A stretch of DNA of 64,000 nucleotides, taken from PNNG01 sp964577055. GTDB lineage: Bacteria > Bacteroidota > Bacteroidia > UBA7662. Each line of letters starts with the position of its first letter. Within the stretch, counting starts at the first letter, position 1. The translations under genes and the position numbers were made by a program. The DNA lies in the NCBI GenBank assembly GCA_964577055.1, contig CAZNWC010000013.1:9639-73638 (forward strand). Reading direction: 5' to 3'. Below, one piece after another: positions 16,407-25,272 of this stretch. The notes beneath the pieces were generated by a model. That model searched no databases, was not told the origin of the DNA, and worked only from the letters and a program-made list of their open reading frames with translations.

Positions 16407-17699
16407 ATGCAAGCAAAGCAAAAGTTTGAAGGCAAAAGGGTGTTGATGCTGGGTTGGGAATTTCCCCCGGTGCAGGCTGGTGGTTTGGGTGTGGCTTGCT
16501 ATGGTTTGGCCCGTGCCACACGGCATTTTATCGACATCACCTTTGTGGTTCCTCATTTTGATCCCCGGATGACCCTGGAGGGGGTTTCTTTTTTTGGTAT
16601 GAACCAATTGGACCCATCCATTACCATTACAGATCCTGAGTTGAACCGTTTGCAAGGCGCCTTGCCTGAACTCGAATACTATCAATTGAGCGCTTCGGCT
16701 TGCGCTTCGGTTCGAAAGGGCTATCAAGTGCAAGAGCAACTGGGGAGGATGAGCTTTCAAGAGTTGTTCGCTGATAAAGAAGTGTATGGTCCGCGTTTAT
16801 TGGCCAAAGTAAGTGCTTATGCCGAAGGCTTGGCCGAAGCATTTGGCGATGGCGAATTTGATTTGATTCACGCACATGATTGGCTGACCTATTTGGCAGG
16901 TGTGCGTTTAAAGAAAAAAACGGGCAAACCTTTGCTCTTGCATGTGCATGCGTTGGAAACCGACCGCGCTGGTAAAGATGCCCGAAACACCATGTATTAC
17001 GTGGAGCGCTTTGGTATGCAAATGTGCGACCGCATCATTGCTGTGAGTGAATACACCAAACAGAATATCATTGAATTGTATGGCATTCCCGAAGAAAAAA
17101 TAGAAGCCATACACAACGGCATAGACCCACAACCTGTATTTCGGCAGGAGCATTTGGTGCCCGAAAAAATTGTGGCCTTCATCGGACGACTTACCCACCA
17201 GAAAGGGCCTTACCATTTGCTTGAGACCGCTGAAAAGGTCATCAAGCGTTATCCGGAAGTTCGATTTGTGATTGCAGGAACGGGCGAAAAACTCAAAGAG
17301 TTGATTGACTGGACGGCATTCAGGGGTTTGAGTCGCCACTTTTTGTTCACCGGCTTTGTGGCCCGGGCCAAAGTGGAACAATTGCTTGCCGTTGCCGATG
17401 TGTATTTTATGCCTTCGGTTTCGGAGCCCTTCGGTTTGTCGGCCCTTGAGGCTGCTCAATTCAGGGTGCCCTGCGTTATCTCGAAACAATCAGGTGTGGC
17501 TGAAATGCTCACCCATGCACTCACAGCCGATTATTGGGATACCAATTTGTTTGCCGATCACATTGTGCGTTTGCTCAGTGATGAGGCTTACCACCGCAAA
17601 ATGGTGGAAGACATGGAGGGAGATCTCCAGAATATTTCATGGGATGATGCGGCGACCCGTGTCATCAGACAATACCGCAAATTTCTACTCAACGAATAA
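16407..17699 (+). CDS. Glycogen-synthase-like glycosyltransferase (GT4/GT5 fold)
   Basis: This 430-residue GT-B enzyme has an N-terminal acceptor domain that opens VLMLGWEFPPVQAGGLG, the glycine-rich motif of glycogen and starch synthases. It continues DLIHAHDWLTYLAGV and LLLHVHALETDR. The C-terminal GT4-like nucleotide-sugar domain carries FIGRLTHQKGPYHLL, FTGFVARAKVEQLL and PSVSEPFGLSALEA, the conserved EPFGLSALE donor-binding motif. The GH57 amylase starts 3 nt after its stop, which suggests a two-gene operon for storage or periplasmic alpha-glucan. Glycogen synthesis is inferred from context; other glucosyl transfers are possible. Confidence 0.85.
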   Translation: MQAKQKFEGKRVLMLGWEFPPVQAGGLGVACYGLARATRHFIDITFVVPHFDPRMTLEGVSFFGMNQLDPSITITDPELNRLQGALPELEYYQLSASACASVRKGYQVQEQLGRMSFQELFADKEVYGPRLLAKVSAYAEGLAEAFGDGEFDLIHAHDWLTYLAGVRLKKKTGKPLLLHVHALETDRAGKDARNTMYYVERFGMQMCDRIIAVSEYTKQNIIELYGIPEEKIEAIHNGIDPQPVFRQEHLVPEKIVAFIGRLTHQKGPYHLLETAEKVIKRYPEVRFVIAGTGEKLKELIDWTAFRGLSRHFLFTGFVARAKVEQLLAVADVYFMPSVSEPFGLSALEAAQFRVPCVISKQSGVAEMLTHALTADYWDTNLFADHIVRLLSDEAYHRKMVEDMEGDLQNISWDDAATRVIRQYRKFLLNE

Positions 17700-17702
17700 T
17701 TT

Positions 17703-18881
17703 ATGCCAGCCCTTTGTTTGTATTTCCAGTTGCATCAGCCTTACCGTTTGAAATCGTATGATTTTACGTCGATTGGGGTAGACAATGCTTATTTCGATGA
17801 AACCATGAACGAGGGCGTGCTGGATTGGATGGCCGACCACTGCTATTTGCCGGCATTGGAAAGTTTGCAGCTCATAGCAGAGCAGTCGAAGGGTGAATTT
17901 AGGGTCAGTTTTTCCGCTTCAGGTACCGTTCTTGAGCAATTTGAAAAGTACAGGCCTGATGTATTGGCGGCATTTCAAAAGTTACATCAAACAGGTTGTG
18001 TAGAGTGGGTGGGTGAAACCTATTACCATTCACTTGCGAGTTTGTACAGTTGGACCGAATTTGAACGCCAGGTAAAAATGCAAGTGGCCAAAATCAATGC
18101 CTTGTTTGGTGTGCAGCCTGTGGTTTTTAGAAATACAGAACTACTGTTCAGCAATGATTTGGTGAAAGAAGTTGTACGCCTTGGGTTCAAAGGCATCTTG
18201 GTGCCATCAACAGAAAAGTTGCTGCGCCAAAGAAGTCCGAATCATGTGTACAAAACCCCTTTGTCGAACAAACTTTTGTGTTTGCCCAAGAACAGCACCC
18301 TAACCGCTGAAATCAGCAGACACTTTTACGCAAAAGATCATCCGCATAATTTGCTGCCGGCACGCACTTTTGTGCAGTGGCTCGATGAGTTGCCCGCTGA
18401 TGCTGATTGCGTGAATTTATTCATGGATTTTGGGGTTTGGAGCGAACAACCTGATGGAGAAACCCAGATCCGCGATTTTTTCAAACAAATGGCCCGCATG
18501 GCGACAGCCCATGGGCATGCCTTTGTCTGGCCGTCTGAATTGATTTCCAATGTGCCGGCACAAGGGAAGTACGATGTGCCTTCGGCCATCACCTGGTCGT
18601 ATCCCGAATACAACTTGAGCTATCTGACCCAAAACGATATCCAGCAAGAAGCTATTAATCGGTTGTTTGAATTGGAAGAGGCGGTGGTGGCCAAAGGCGA
18701 TCAAAAATTACTTGCCGACTGGGCGCGCCTGCAGGCAAGCGATCATTTTTTCTACATGACCCATAAATTCGATGAGAAAGGGGAAAAGAATATGTTCTCC
18801 CCATACGCATCTGCCCACGATGCTTACAATTACTTTCTCAATGTACTTACCGATTTAGAATTGCGGGTTCGGCGCTCCTGA
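17703..18881 (+). CDS. Glycoside hydrolase family 57 alpha-amylase-like protein
   Basis: This 392-residue GH57 protein has the family's first motif as YFQLHQPYR, a nucleophile-region motif VFRNTELLFSND, and a motif LFMDFGVWSEQPDGE that supplies the acid/base Asp. GH57 enzymes are retaining alpha-amylases, branching enzymes or 4-alpha-glucanotransferases. The short length and lack of extra domains favour the single-domain amylase-like group common in Bacteroidota next to a glycogen-synthase-like gene. No signal peptide is visible, so it acts in the cytoplasm. It follows the glycosyltransferase by 3 nt and ends at a bidirectional terminator. Confidence 0.88.
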   Translation: MPALCLYFQLHQPYRLKSYDFTSIGVDNAYFDETMNEGVLDWMADHCYLPALESLQLIAEQSKGEFRVSFSASGTVLEQFEKYRPDVLAAFQKLHQTGCVEWVGETYYHSLASLYSWTEFERQVKMQVAKINALFGVQPVVFRNTELLFSNDLVKEVVRLGFKGILVPSTEKLLRQRSPNHVYKTPLSNKLLCLPKNSTLTAEISRHFYAKDHPHNLLPARTFVQWLDELPADADCVNLFMDFGVWSEQPDGETQIRDFFKQMARMATAHGHAFVWPSELISNVPAQGKYDVPSAITWSYPEYNLSYLTQNDIQQEAINRLFELEEAVVAKGDQKLLADWARLQASDHFFYMTHKFDEKGEKNMFSPYASAHDAYNYFLNVLTDLELRVRRS

Positions 18882-18901
18882 TTTTTTTTGACCACAAAAG
18901 A

Positions 18902-18932
18902 AAAGGGCTACCTCTATGAGGTAGCCCTTTTT
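18902..18932. terminator. Bidirectional terminator between GH57 and the seven-repeat protein gene
   Basis: A 13-bp perfect stem AAAGGGCTACCTC/GAGGTAGCCCTTT with a 3-nt loop is flanked by A and T runs, so it can end transcripts from both convergent genes. Confidence 0.9.
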
Positions 18933-18949
18933 CATTCATCGGGATGCAG

Positions 18950-21900
18950 TTATTTGCGCACCACAAGCTGACGAGCAATTTGTTCGTGTCCGTTGCTGAT
19001 ACGGATGTGATACAAACCTTCGGCCCAGTCTAGCACTTGGAGTTGCAGTTCACCTGCTGATTGAACTTTTTCCTGGAGACTGGTTACCAATCGTCCACGA
19101 CCGTCGTAAACGGTCACATTCAAATCACCAGGGGTTTCAAAGGTGTAGGCAATGGTAGCCACACCTTGTGCAGGGTTGGGGTACACTTTGATGGCTGCAT
19201 TGAGCGCACCAGGTTCAAATACGCTCACGCCGCAAGCCACACAACGTCCGAAACAAACTACTGGAACGGTCACGTTGGAGGTGCCAACCACAACAAAACG
19301 GTTGTTGTTTTGGGCACAGGAAGCAGGTACTGATTCATCGAAACCGGCTCCCCATTGGTTGCCGTTGATGAATTTGTATTCGTACGTGCTATTGGCTGGC
19401 AGTTGGGCTGTATACGTGTACAATCCATTGCCTTGGCTTACCATGGGTGTTGCATTTGGACTCCAGCCTTGGAAACTGCCAGCAATGTGAATGCCATTGG
19501 CTGAAATGGTTTCGCGGCTCATATCAACCTGGAAAGTTACACTCACCAGTTGCGGAGGCGTTACAACAGTGCCACCAAAATACACTGAGTCGGCATGGAA
19601 AATAGCCCCTGTACCATTGCTACCGAATGCGTAGAAAATAGACAGCATGTTGTAGGTATTCGCAAAATTGATAGGCGCGGTACCGGTGGCTTGGTTTGCA
19701 AAATCGAACACGAGTGTTTGCCAGCCCGTGGCAGTGGTAGTGGCTTCTGTTTCTACCGAAATGGTAGGTACACCTGCTTGTTCAGCTTTCAAACGCACCA
19801 CTACACCTGCAGCAGGTGCATGTACTTTTACCGACATTGTTGTTGCGCCTGTAGCAAATGGAATGGCTGTTGCAAGTCCATTGACAGGCGTGATGGTAGT
19901 GCCTGCCCATGTTTGAGCTCCTGCCGTTTTTTCAGTACGCAAGGTGGTATTGTTGGGATCTGTAGGCGATGGTGCCAATGCAGATGCATTGCCGCCAAAG
20001 TCGGTGAAGACGTAGTTCAAGGCCGTATTATCCCAAGTAATAGGCAAGTTGATGGGCGTTGGGGGTGGGCCTGTAGGCGTGCCGCCAAAGAATACCGAAT
20101 CGGCGTAATAAATGTCGCCATTGCCAGCCGTACCAAATGCGTAGAAAATGGAAAGCACATTGTAGGTGTTGGCAAAGTTGATGGGGGCGGTACCGCTTGC
20201 CTGATTTGCAAAGTCGAATACCAATGTTTGCCAGCCCGCGGTGGTGGTAGTGGCTTCGGTTTCTACCGAAATGGTAGGAACACCTGCTTGTTCAGTCTTG
20301 AGGCGTACAACTACACCAGCTGCAGGGGCATGCACTTTTACCGACATGGTGGTGGCACCTGTTGCGAATGGAATGGCTGTTGCCAAACCATTTGGTGGAG
20401 AAAGTGTGGTGCCTGCCCATGTTTGAGCGCCAACGGTCTTTTCAGAGCGCAAGGTGATGTTGGTGGTGTCGGTTGGAGAGGGTACTAGCGCCGAAACGTT
20501 GCCGCCGAAGTCGGTGAATACGTAGTTCAAGGCTGGGTTGTCCCAAGTAATGGGAAGGCTAATGGGGGTAGGAGGTGGACCTACTACGCCACCGCCAAAG
20601 ACTACCGAATCGGTGTAATAAATGGCACCGGTTCCTGCTGATCCAAAGGCGTAGAAAATCGACAACATATTGTAAGTATTGGCGAAATTGATTGGTGCAG
20701 TTCCAGTGGCTTGGTTGGCAAAATTGAACACAAGCGTTTGCCAACCCGAAGTGGTTGAAGTGGCTTCGGTTTCAACCGATACCGTGGGAACACCGGCTTG
20801 TTCAGCCTTCAAGCGAACCACTACTCCCGATGCAGGTACATGTACTTTTACCGTCATGGTGGTTGCGCCACTGGCAAATGGAATGGCGGTAGCCAAACCT
20901 ACTGGCGGCGTAATGGTTGTTCCTGCCCAAGTTTGGGCGCCTACCGTTTTTTCAGTGCGTAAGGTGATGTTGGTGCTATCGGTAGGCGATGGCGCCAAAG
21001 CCGATGCGTTGCCGCCAAAATCAGTGAATACATAGTTCAAAGTTGCATCATCCCAAGTAATAGGCAAGTTGATGGGTGTAGCAGGAGGCCCTACGATCGA
21101 TCCACCGAAGAAAACAGAGTCGGCATAGTATATTGCACCCGTGCCTGCTGTGCCGAAATTGTAGAAAATCGAAAGTACATTGTAAGTATTGGCAAGGTTT
21201 AAAGGTGCGGTGCCAGCGGCTGCATTCGCGAAGTTGAATTCGAGCGTTTGCCAGCCTGCTGCTGTGGTGGTAGCTTCGGTTTCGACCGAGATGGTGGGAG
21301 TGCCAGCTTGTTCGGCTTTCAGACGTACAATAGTGCCAGCTGCTGGTGTATACACTTTCACCGAAAGGATTGTTGCGCCCAGAGCGAATGGGATAGGTGA
21401 GGTTAATCCAGTGGTTGGGGTAATTGTGGTACCCGCCCAAGTTTGGGCACCAGTGGTTTTTTCCGAACGCAAGGTCATATTTGTGCTGTCGGTTGGCGAA
21501 GGCGCCAAAGCCGATACGTTGCCGCCAAAGTCGGCAAAGCTGTAGGTAATGGTAGGGTCATCCCAGGTGATGGGCAAATTGATTACAACAGGTGGTGGAC
21601 CCACGGGGCCGCTTCCGCCAAAGAACACTGAGTCGGCATAATATACTGCACCGCTACCCGCTGTTCCAAAGTTGTAGAATATAGACAGTACATTGTAGGT
21701 ATTGCCAAAATTCAAAGGTGCCGTGCCTGCCGCATGGTTGGCAAAGTTGAATTCGAGTGTTTGCCAGCCTGCTGCTGTAGTAGTGTCTTCGGTTTCAACC
21801 GAAATGGCTGGTGCGCCAGCTTGTTCGGCTTTCAGACGAACGATGGTGCCGGCCGCAGGCGTATACACATGAACTGAAATGGTGGTAGCCCCCGTAGCAA

Positions 21901-23182
21901 ATGGAATGGGCACGCCCAATCCGCTGGTAGGTGTAATGGTGGTACCTGCCCATGTCTGAGCTCCTACAGGCTTTTCAGTGCGCAAGGTGGTGTTGGTACT
22001 ATTGGTTGGCGATGGTGCCAAAGCCGAGATGTTGCCACCAAAATCGGTGAAGCTGTAGGTTATAGAACTGTTATCCCATGTAATCGGCAAGTTTACGAGC
22101 ACAGGTGGTGGACCAACCGGACCGCTTCCGCCAAAAAATACAGAGTCGGCATAAAAAATGCCGCCATTGCCTGCTGTGCCGAATGCGTAAAAAATCGACA
22201 AGATATTATAAGTGTTGGCAAAGTTAATCGGCGCTGTTCCGGCAGCTTGGTTGGCAAAATTAAATTCGAGTGTTTGCCAGCCTGCTGCTGTAGTGGTGTC
22301 TTCGGTTTCAACCGAAATGGTTGGTGCGCCAGCTTGTTCGGCTTTCAGACGAACGATGGTGCCGGCCGCAGGCGTGTACACGTGAACTGAAATGGTGGTA
22401 GCCCCCGCAGCAAATGGAATGGGCACGCCCAATCCGCTGGTAGGTGTAATGGTGGTACCTGCCCATGTCTGAGCTCCTACAGGCTTTTCAGTGCGCAAGG
22501 TGGTGTTGGTACTATTGGTTGGCGATGGTGCCAAAGCCGAGATGTTGCCACCAAAATCGGTGAAGCTGTAGGTTATAGAACTGTTATCCCATGTAATCGG
22601 CAAGTTTACGAGCACAGGTGGTGGACCAACCGGACCGCTTCCGCCAAAAAATACAGAGTCGGCATAAAAAATGGCGCCATTGCCTGCAGTGCCGAATCCG
22701 TAAAAAATCGACAACATATTGTAGGTATTAGCGAAGTTGATTGGTGCTGTTCCAGTAGCTTGGTTGGCAAAATTAAATACCAGCGTTTGCCAGCCAGCCA
22801 TGCTGGTGGTGGCTTCGGTTTCAACCGATATAGTGGGTACGTTTGCTTGTTCTGCTTTGAGTCGAACCACAATGCCCGATGCAGGCGCATGTACTTTCAC
22901 TGAAATGGTTGTTGAACCGCTCGCAAACGGAATGGCCGAAGCTAAACCATTTGCAGGGGTAATGGTGGTGCCTGCCCAAGTTTGAGCGCCACTCGTTTTG
23001 GTTGACCTCAATGTGGTGTTGGTGCTATCGGTCGGCGATGGTGCCAAGGCAGAAACGTTTCCGCCAAAATCAGTAAAACTGTATGTGACAGCTTGATTAT
23101 CCCAAGTGATGGGAAGATTGATTTGACCCATTGCCCCCAAACAGCTCAACAGGAGCACAGCCAGGGTGTAAATTGATTTCAT
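18950..23182 (-). CDS. Secreted protein with seven tandem jelly-roll-like repeats, a starch-binding-like module and T9SS sorting domain
   Basis: This 1410-residue protein has a signal peptide (YTLAVLLLSCLGAMG). Seven repeats of 170-171 residues follow, each starting with INLPITWD or VNLPITWD. Each contains FTDFGGN, GAQTWAGTT, VRLKAEQAG, ISVETEATT, GWQTLVFNFANQ and YADSVFFGG, a beta-sandwich pattern resembling modules attached to polysaccharide-degrading enzymes. Residues near 1210-1310 (VTFQVDMS, GIHIAGSFQGWSPN, YEYKFINGN) look like a CBM20/48-type starch-binding or SusE/F-like module. The last 85 residues are a T9SS sorting domain (YPNPAQGVATIAY, GLYHIRISNG, RQLVVRK). No catalytic residues were recognised. 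Surface binding of alpha-glucan is inferred from the module and from the neighbouring glucan genes. Confidence 0.87.
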   Translation of the reverse strand: MKSIYTLAVLLLSCLGAMGQINLPITWDNQAVTYSFTDFGGNVSALAPSPTDSTNTTLRSTKTSGAQTWAGTTITPANGLASAIPFASGSTTISVKVHAPASGIVVRLKAEQANVPTISVETEATTSMAGWQTLVFNFANQATGTAPINFANTYNMLSIFYGFGTAGNGAIFYADSVFFGGSGPVGPPPVLVNLPITWDNSSITYSFTDFGGNISALAPSPTNSTNTTLRTEKPVGAQTWAGTTITPTSGLGVPIPFAAGATTISVHVYTPAAGTIVRLKAEQAGAPTISVETEDTTTAAGWQTLEFNFANQAAGTAPINFANTYNILSIFYAFGTAGNGGIFYADSVFFGGSGPVGPPPVLVNLPITWDNSSITYSFTDFGGNISALAPSPTNSTNTTLRTEKPVGAQTWAGTTITPTSGLGVPIPFATGATTISVHVYTPAAGTIVRLKAEQAGAPAISVETEDTTTAAGWQTLEFNFANHAAGTAPLNFGNTYNVLSIFYNFGTAGSGAVYYADSVFFGGSGPVGPPPVVINLPITWDDPTITYSFADFGGNVSALAPSPTDSTNMTLRSEKTTGAQTWAGTTITPTTGLTSPIPFALGATILSVKVYTPAAGTIVRLKAEQAGTPTISVETEATTTAAGWQTLEFNFANAAAGTAPLNLANTYNVLSIFYNFGTAGTGAIYYADSVFFGGSIVGPPATPINLPITWDDATLNYVFTDFGGNASALAPSPTDSTNITLRTEKTVGAQTWAGTTITPPVGLATAIPFASGATTMTVKVHVPASGVVVRLKAEQAGVPTVSVETEATSTTSGWQTLVFNFANQATGTAPINFANTYNMLSIFYAFGSAGTGAIYYTDSVVFGGGVVGPPPTPISLPITWDNPALNYVFTDFGGNVSALVPSPTDTTNITLRSEKTVGAQTWAGTTLSPPNGLATAIPFATGATTMSVKVHAPAAGVVVRLKTEQAGVPTISVETEATTTTAGWQTLVFDFANQASGTAPINFANTYNVLSIFYAFGTAGNGDIYYADSVFFGGTPTGPPPTPINLPITWDNTALNYVFTDFGGNASALAPSPTDPNNTTLRTEKTAGAQTWAGTTITPVNGLATAIPFATGATTMSVKVHAPAAGVVVRLKAEQAGVPTISVETEATTTATGWQTLVFDFANQATGTAPINFANTYNMLSIFYAFGSNGTGAIFHADSVYFGGTVVTPPQLVSVTFQVDMSRETISANGIHIAGSFQGWSPNATPMVSQGNGLYTYTAQLPANSTYEYKFINGNQWGAGFDESVPASCAQNNNRFVVVGTSNVTVPVVCFGRCVACGVSVFEPGALNAAIKVYPNPAQGVATIAYTFETPGDLNVTVYDGRGRLVTSLQEKVQSAGELQLQVLDWAEGLYHIRISNGHEQIARQLVVRK
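19560..23122 (-). repeat. Seven tandem 510-513 bp coding repeats
   Basis: In reading direction the units begin at 23122, 22609, 22096, 21583, 21073, 20563 and 20053. The first three periods are 513 bp and the next three are 510 bp. Units 2 and 3 are nearly identical DNA over about 400 bp (22270-22676 against 21757-22163), with about five differences in a by-eye alignment. The other units diverge mostly at synonymous positions. Confidence 0.93.
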
Positions 23183-23193
23183 ACAAGGAGTTT

Positions 23194-23208
23194 TAGTAAA
23201 ATTTACTA
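23194..23208. promoter_or_regulatory. Palindrome TAGTAAAATTTACTA upstream of the seven-repeat gene
   Basis: A perfect 15-bp palindrome lies 11 nt upstream of the start at 23182. A nearly identical sequence, AGTAAAATTTTACT followed by ATAAA, occurs upstream of rpoD at 57221. A shared protein-binding site is possible, but AT-rich chance similarity is not excluded. Confidence 0.35.
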
Positions 23209-23342
23209 TAAATGTATATTGAAAAATGTAGACCTCCTAATTTTTTCAGAATTTCTTGTGAAAATCCTTAGTCTAACCTCAATGAAGGTGGTATAGAATG
23301 TTGAATTCTAAATGCAATAGAAAGTGCTGCCGCACCCTTAAT

Positions 23343-23678
23343 TCACTCGTCGCCGAGAGAATTGAGCCCCAATTGCATGCGGAGCAAATACAACAAGGCA
23401 CTTTTCCATTCGGGAAGGTCGGTTGTGTCGAGAAAGGCCGTTGCAAAACCGTTGCCACAACAACTGCAGCCCTGGATCAGGTAAATGCATTGGTCGCCGT
23501 CGAGAAATATCTCTATACTTTCTCGCGTAGCCGCCGGCATTCCGCATGCATCGCATTCCATGAGACTGGCCGTCATGGGCAGCAATTTTTCGTCATCACC
23601 CAGCAAAATTTCCAGCTCTTCTAAAGGAATGCTGAGGTATGCGCAGTTGGAGAAATGGAAGCCTTGGGGACGTTTCAT
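23343..23678 (-). CDS. Hypothetical small cysteine-motif protein
   Basis: This 111-residue protein matches no family I recognise. It has two cysteine clusters, MECDACGMPA (CxxC) near residue 42 and IQGCSCCGNGF (CxCC) near residue 70, which could bind a metal such as zinc. The segment between them, TRESIEIFLDGDQCIYLI, looks like beta strands. There is no signal peptide or membrane segment, so it is probably cytoplasmic. It stands alone, upstream of the seven-repeat gene and on the same strand, with a 160-nt gap. Codon use resembles that of its neighbours, and the reading frame from an ATG (MKRPQGFHF) to the stop is intact. Confidence 0.6.
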   Translation of the reverse strand: MKRPQGFHFSNCAYLSIPLEELEILLGDDEKLLPMTASLMECDACGMPAATRESIEIFLDGDQCIYLIQGCSCCGNGFATAFLDTTDLPEWKSALLYLLRMQLGLNSLGDE

Positions 23679-23764
23679 GACAGCAAATTAGAATGTGCTG
23701 TGCAATGAAGCAAGCACTTGAAAACAATTGCGCGAAAAATAATAGTAATGTAATGCTGATCTGT

Positions 23765-25242
23765 TTAGCTGGCGACATTACCGGTTTTTGCTACAATTTT
23801 GCGGATAACCGCATCGAGCTGGCAGGCAGCCATGTTGAGCTCATACAAGTAATGTCGCACTTCTGTCTGGCTCAGTGCCTGGTCTTGTTCAATCAGCTGT
23901 GTGATGCCTAGGATGTTCGCCAATGGAGCGCGTATCTCATGTGATTGTTCCCAGGCGATTTCCATTAGTTTTTTTGCTGACTGTGTAATTGTTGTTCATG
24001 TCGAATGCGCCTGCTCGCATCGTGGGCGAAGCAACCTACACAAACTACCTTTCCTTCTTCGTTTTTGATGGGATACATCCGTAAATCGATGGTCGGGGAT
24101 TCGAGTAAGGAGGTCGGATGGTGCATCATGCGCTCCATTTTGTGGCCAGCAAAAGCCCCCGCATACATCATTTTCCATTCTTGAAACCAAGGTGCATCTG
24201 GATGATTTGCCAACAAACTGTCCTGCAGCAAATAATTATCATGCTTGGTTTGGGCGGCTTCATAAAAGCGCCTATTGGCTGCAAGGAGTATGCGATCGGA
24301 ATCAATGGCCCATATCCAATCGTCACTCGCATTCACAACTGCCTCTATGGTGAACTCAAATTGGCTAATCGTGTCTTCAAGCAAGCGCTGCTGGGTAATG
24401 TCGAAAATGAGCATGCCCAAACCATCGGGCGATTTGTAACTACTAATGCGCAGCCATTGTTTTTTATGGGCATCGTAGTACTCGGTAATGTAGCGTGGTT
24501 CTTGCCATGCCTTTTCCAAGAGCGATTCCCACCAGGCACCATTCCGACGACGCAATACTTGCAAAGCATTTGCACCAATGACTTCCTCCTCATTCACCTG
24601 CAAATATTGCTACAATGCAGGATTGAGAAAGTTGATTTTCCGGTTGTTGCCAATGCCCAATACCATGTCGGGCATGCCTTGAAGCAAGCGTTCCAGCCTT
24701 TCCTGGGTTGCTATTCGGGCAGCTTCAGCCTCTACCGCCTCATGGGAGCTCATGATAAAATGGACCACTGCCGGCCCTGTTTCCTGTTCTATTTCGCTGA
24801 TAAATTCTTTTACCCAAATGATACTGCCAGATTGGTGACGGTGTTACTTCAAAAGTTTCATCACCCCAATGGCTGGCGCCACAACTTCCAATTCATGGTG
24901 GTGCATGGTTTTCAGCATTTCTCTGTCAAAACTATACAAATCTGCAGCTGCCTGATTCGCCGCCAATATTTTTCCAACACCTTTGCGGGTAACCAGCATT
25001 GCATTTGGATTGTGCACAAATAAACTGCGGTAGTTTCTTTGGTCTTTGGCACGCTGATTTTCTAAAGTTTTCACAAAAAAATAAAGTAGCCCGGCTATTA
25101 CAAGGATAAAAAACAGGCCTTTCACAATGCTGAAGTGCAGCATTTCCTTGATCGATGGCAATAGACTTTCTATTGCTAAGTCGCTGAAAATGATCCATAT
25201 CATTCCAATCAGCATGTAGAACAAAGCAGTCATTTTGGCCAT
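23765..25242 (-). pseudogene. Broken PAS-domain membrane sensor with HisKA-like C-terminus
   Basis: Joining the pieces gives a sensor of about 490 residues. Two transmembrane segments (residues 5-25 and 38-60) and a PAS domain (YRSLFVHNPNAMLVTRKGVG) come first. Further PAS domains follow, and the end is a phosphoacceptor-like helix EQSHEIRAPLANILGITQLI with no ATPase domain. Three lesions are visible on the minus strand: an in-frame TAA at 24846-24844, an in-frame TAG at 24612-24610 with coherent PAS sequence on both sides, and a frameshift in a run of seven A at about 23966-23973. One extra A would restore ...QQKKLMEIAWEQSHE. The pieces are otherwise colinear. Some lesions could be sequencing errors, but two separate stops favour real decay. 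Confidence 0.82.
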
Positions 25243-25272
25243 CTATAGCTTTTTTAGTTCAAGATAATAAAT

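Noticed and set aside
19595..20488. Long open frames on the plus strand opposite the seven-repeat gene (297 codons here, and several others of 60-120 codons)
   Set aside because: They are the antisense of a repetitive gene, reappear once per repeat and are cysteine-rich without any domain. The minus-strand frame has a signal peptide and a sorting domain.
19560..23122. Seven regular repeats as a CRISPR-like array
   Set aside because: Units are 510-513 bp, lie in one coding frame, and encode conserved domains with no short repeat/unique spacer pattern.
23765..25242. Stop-codon readthrough or programmed frameshifting in the PAS sensor
   Set aside because: Two different stops plus a plain homopolymer shift, with no recoding signals, are better explained by decay or sequencing error.
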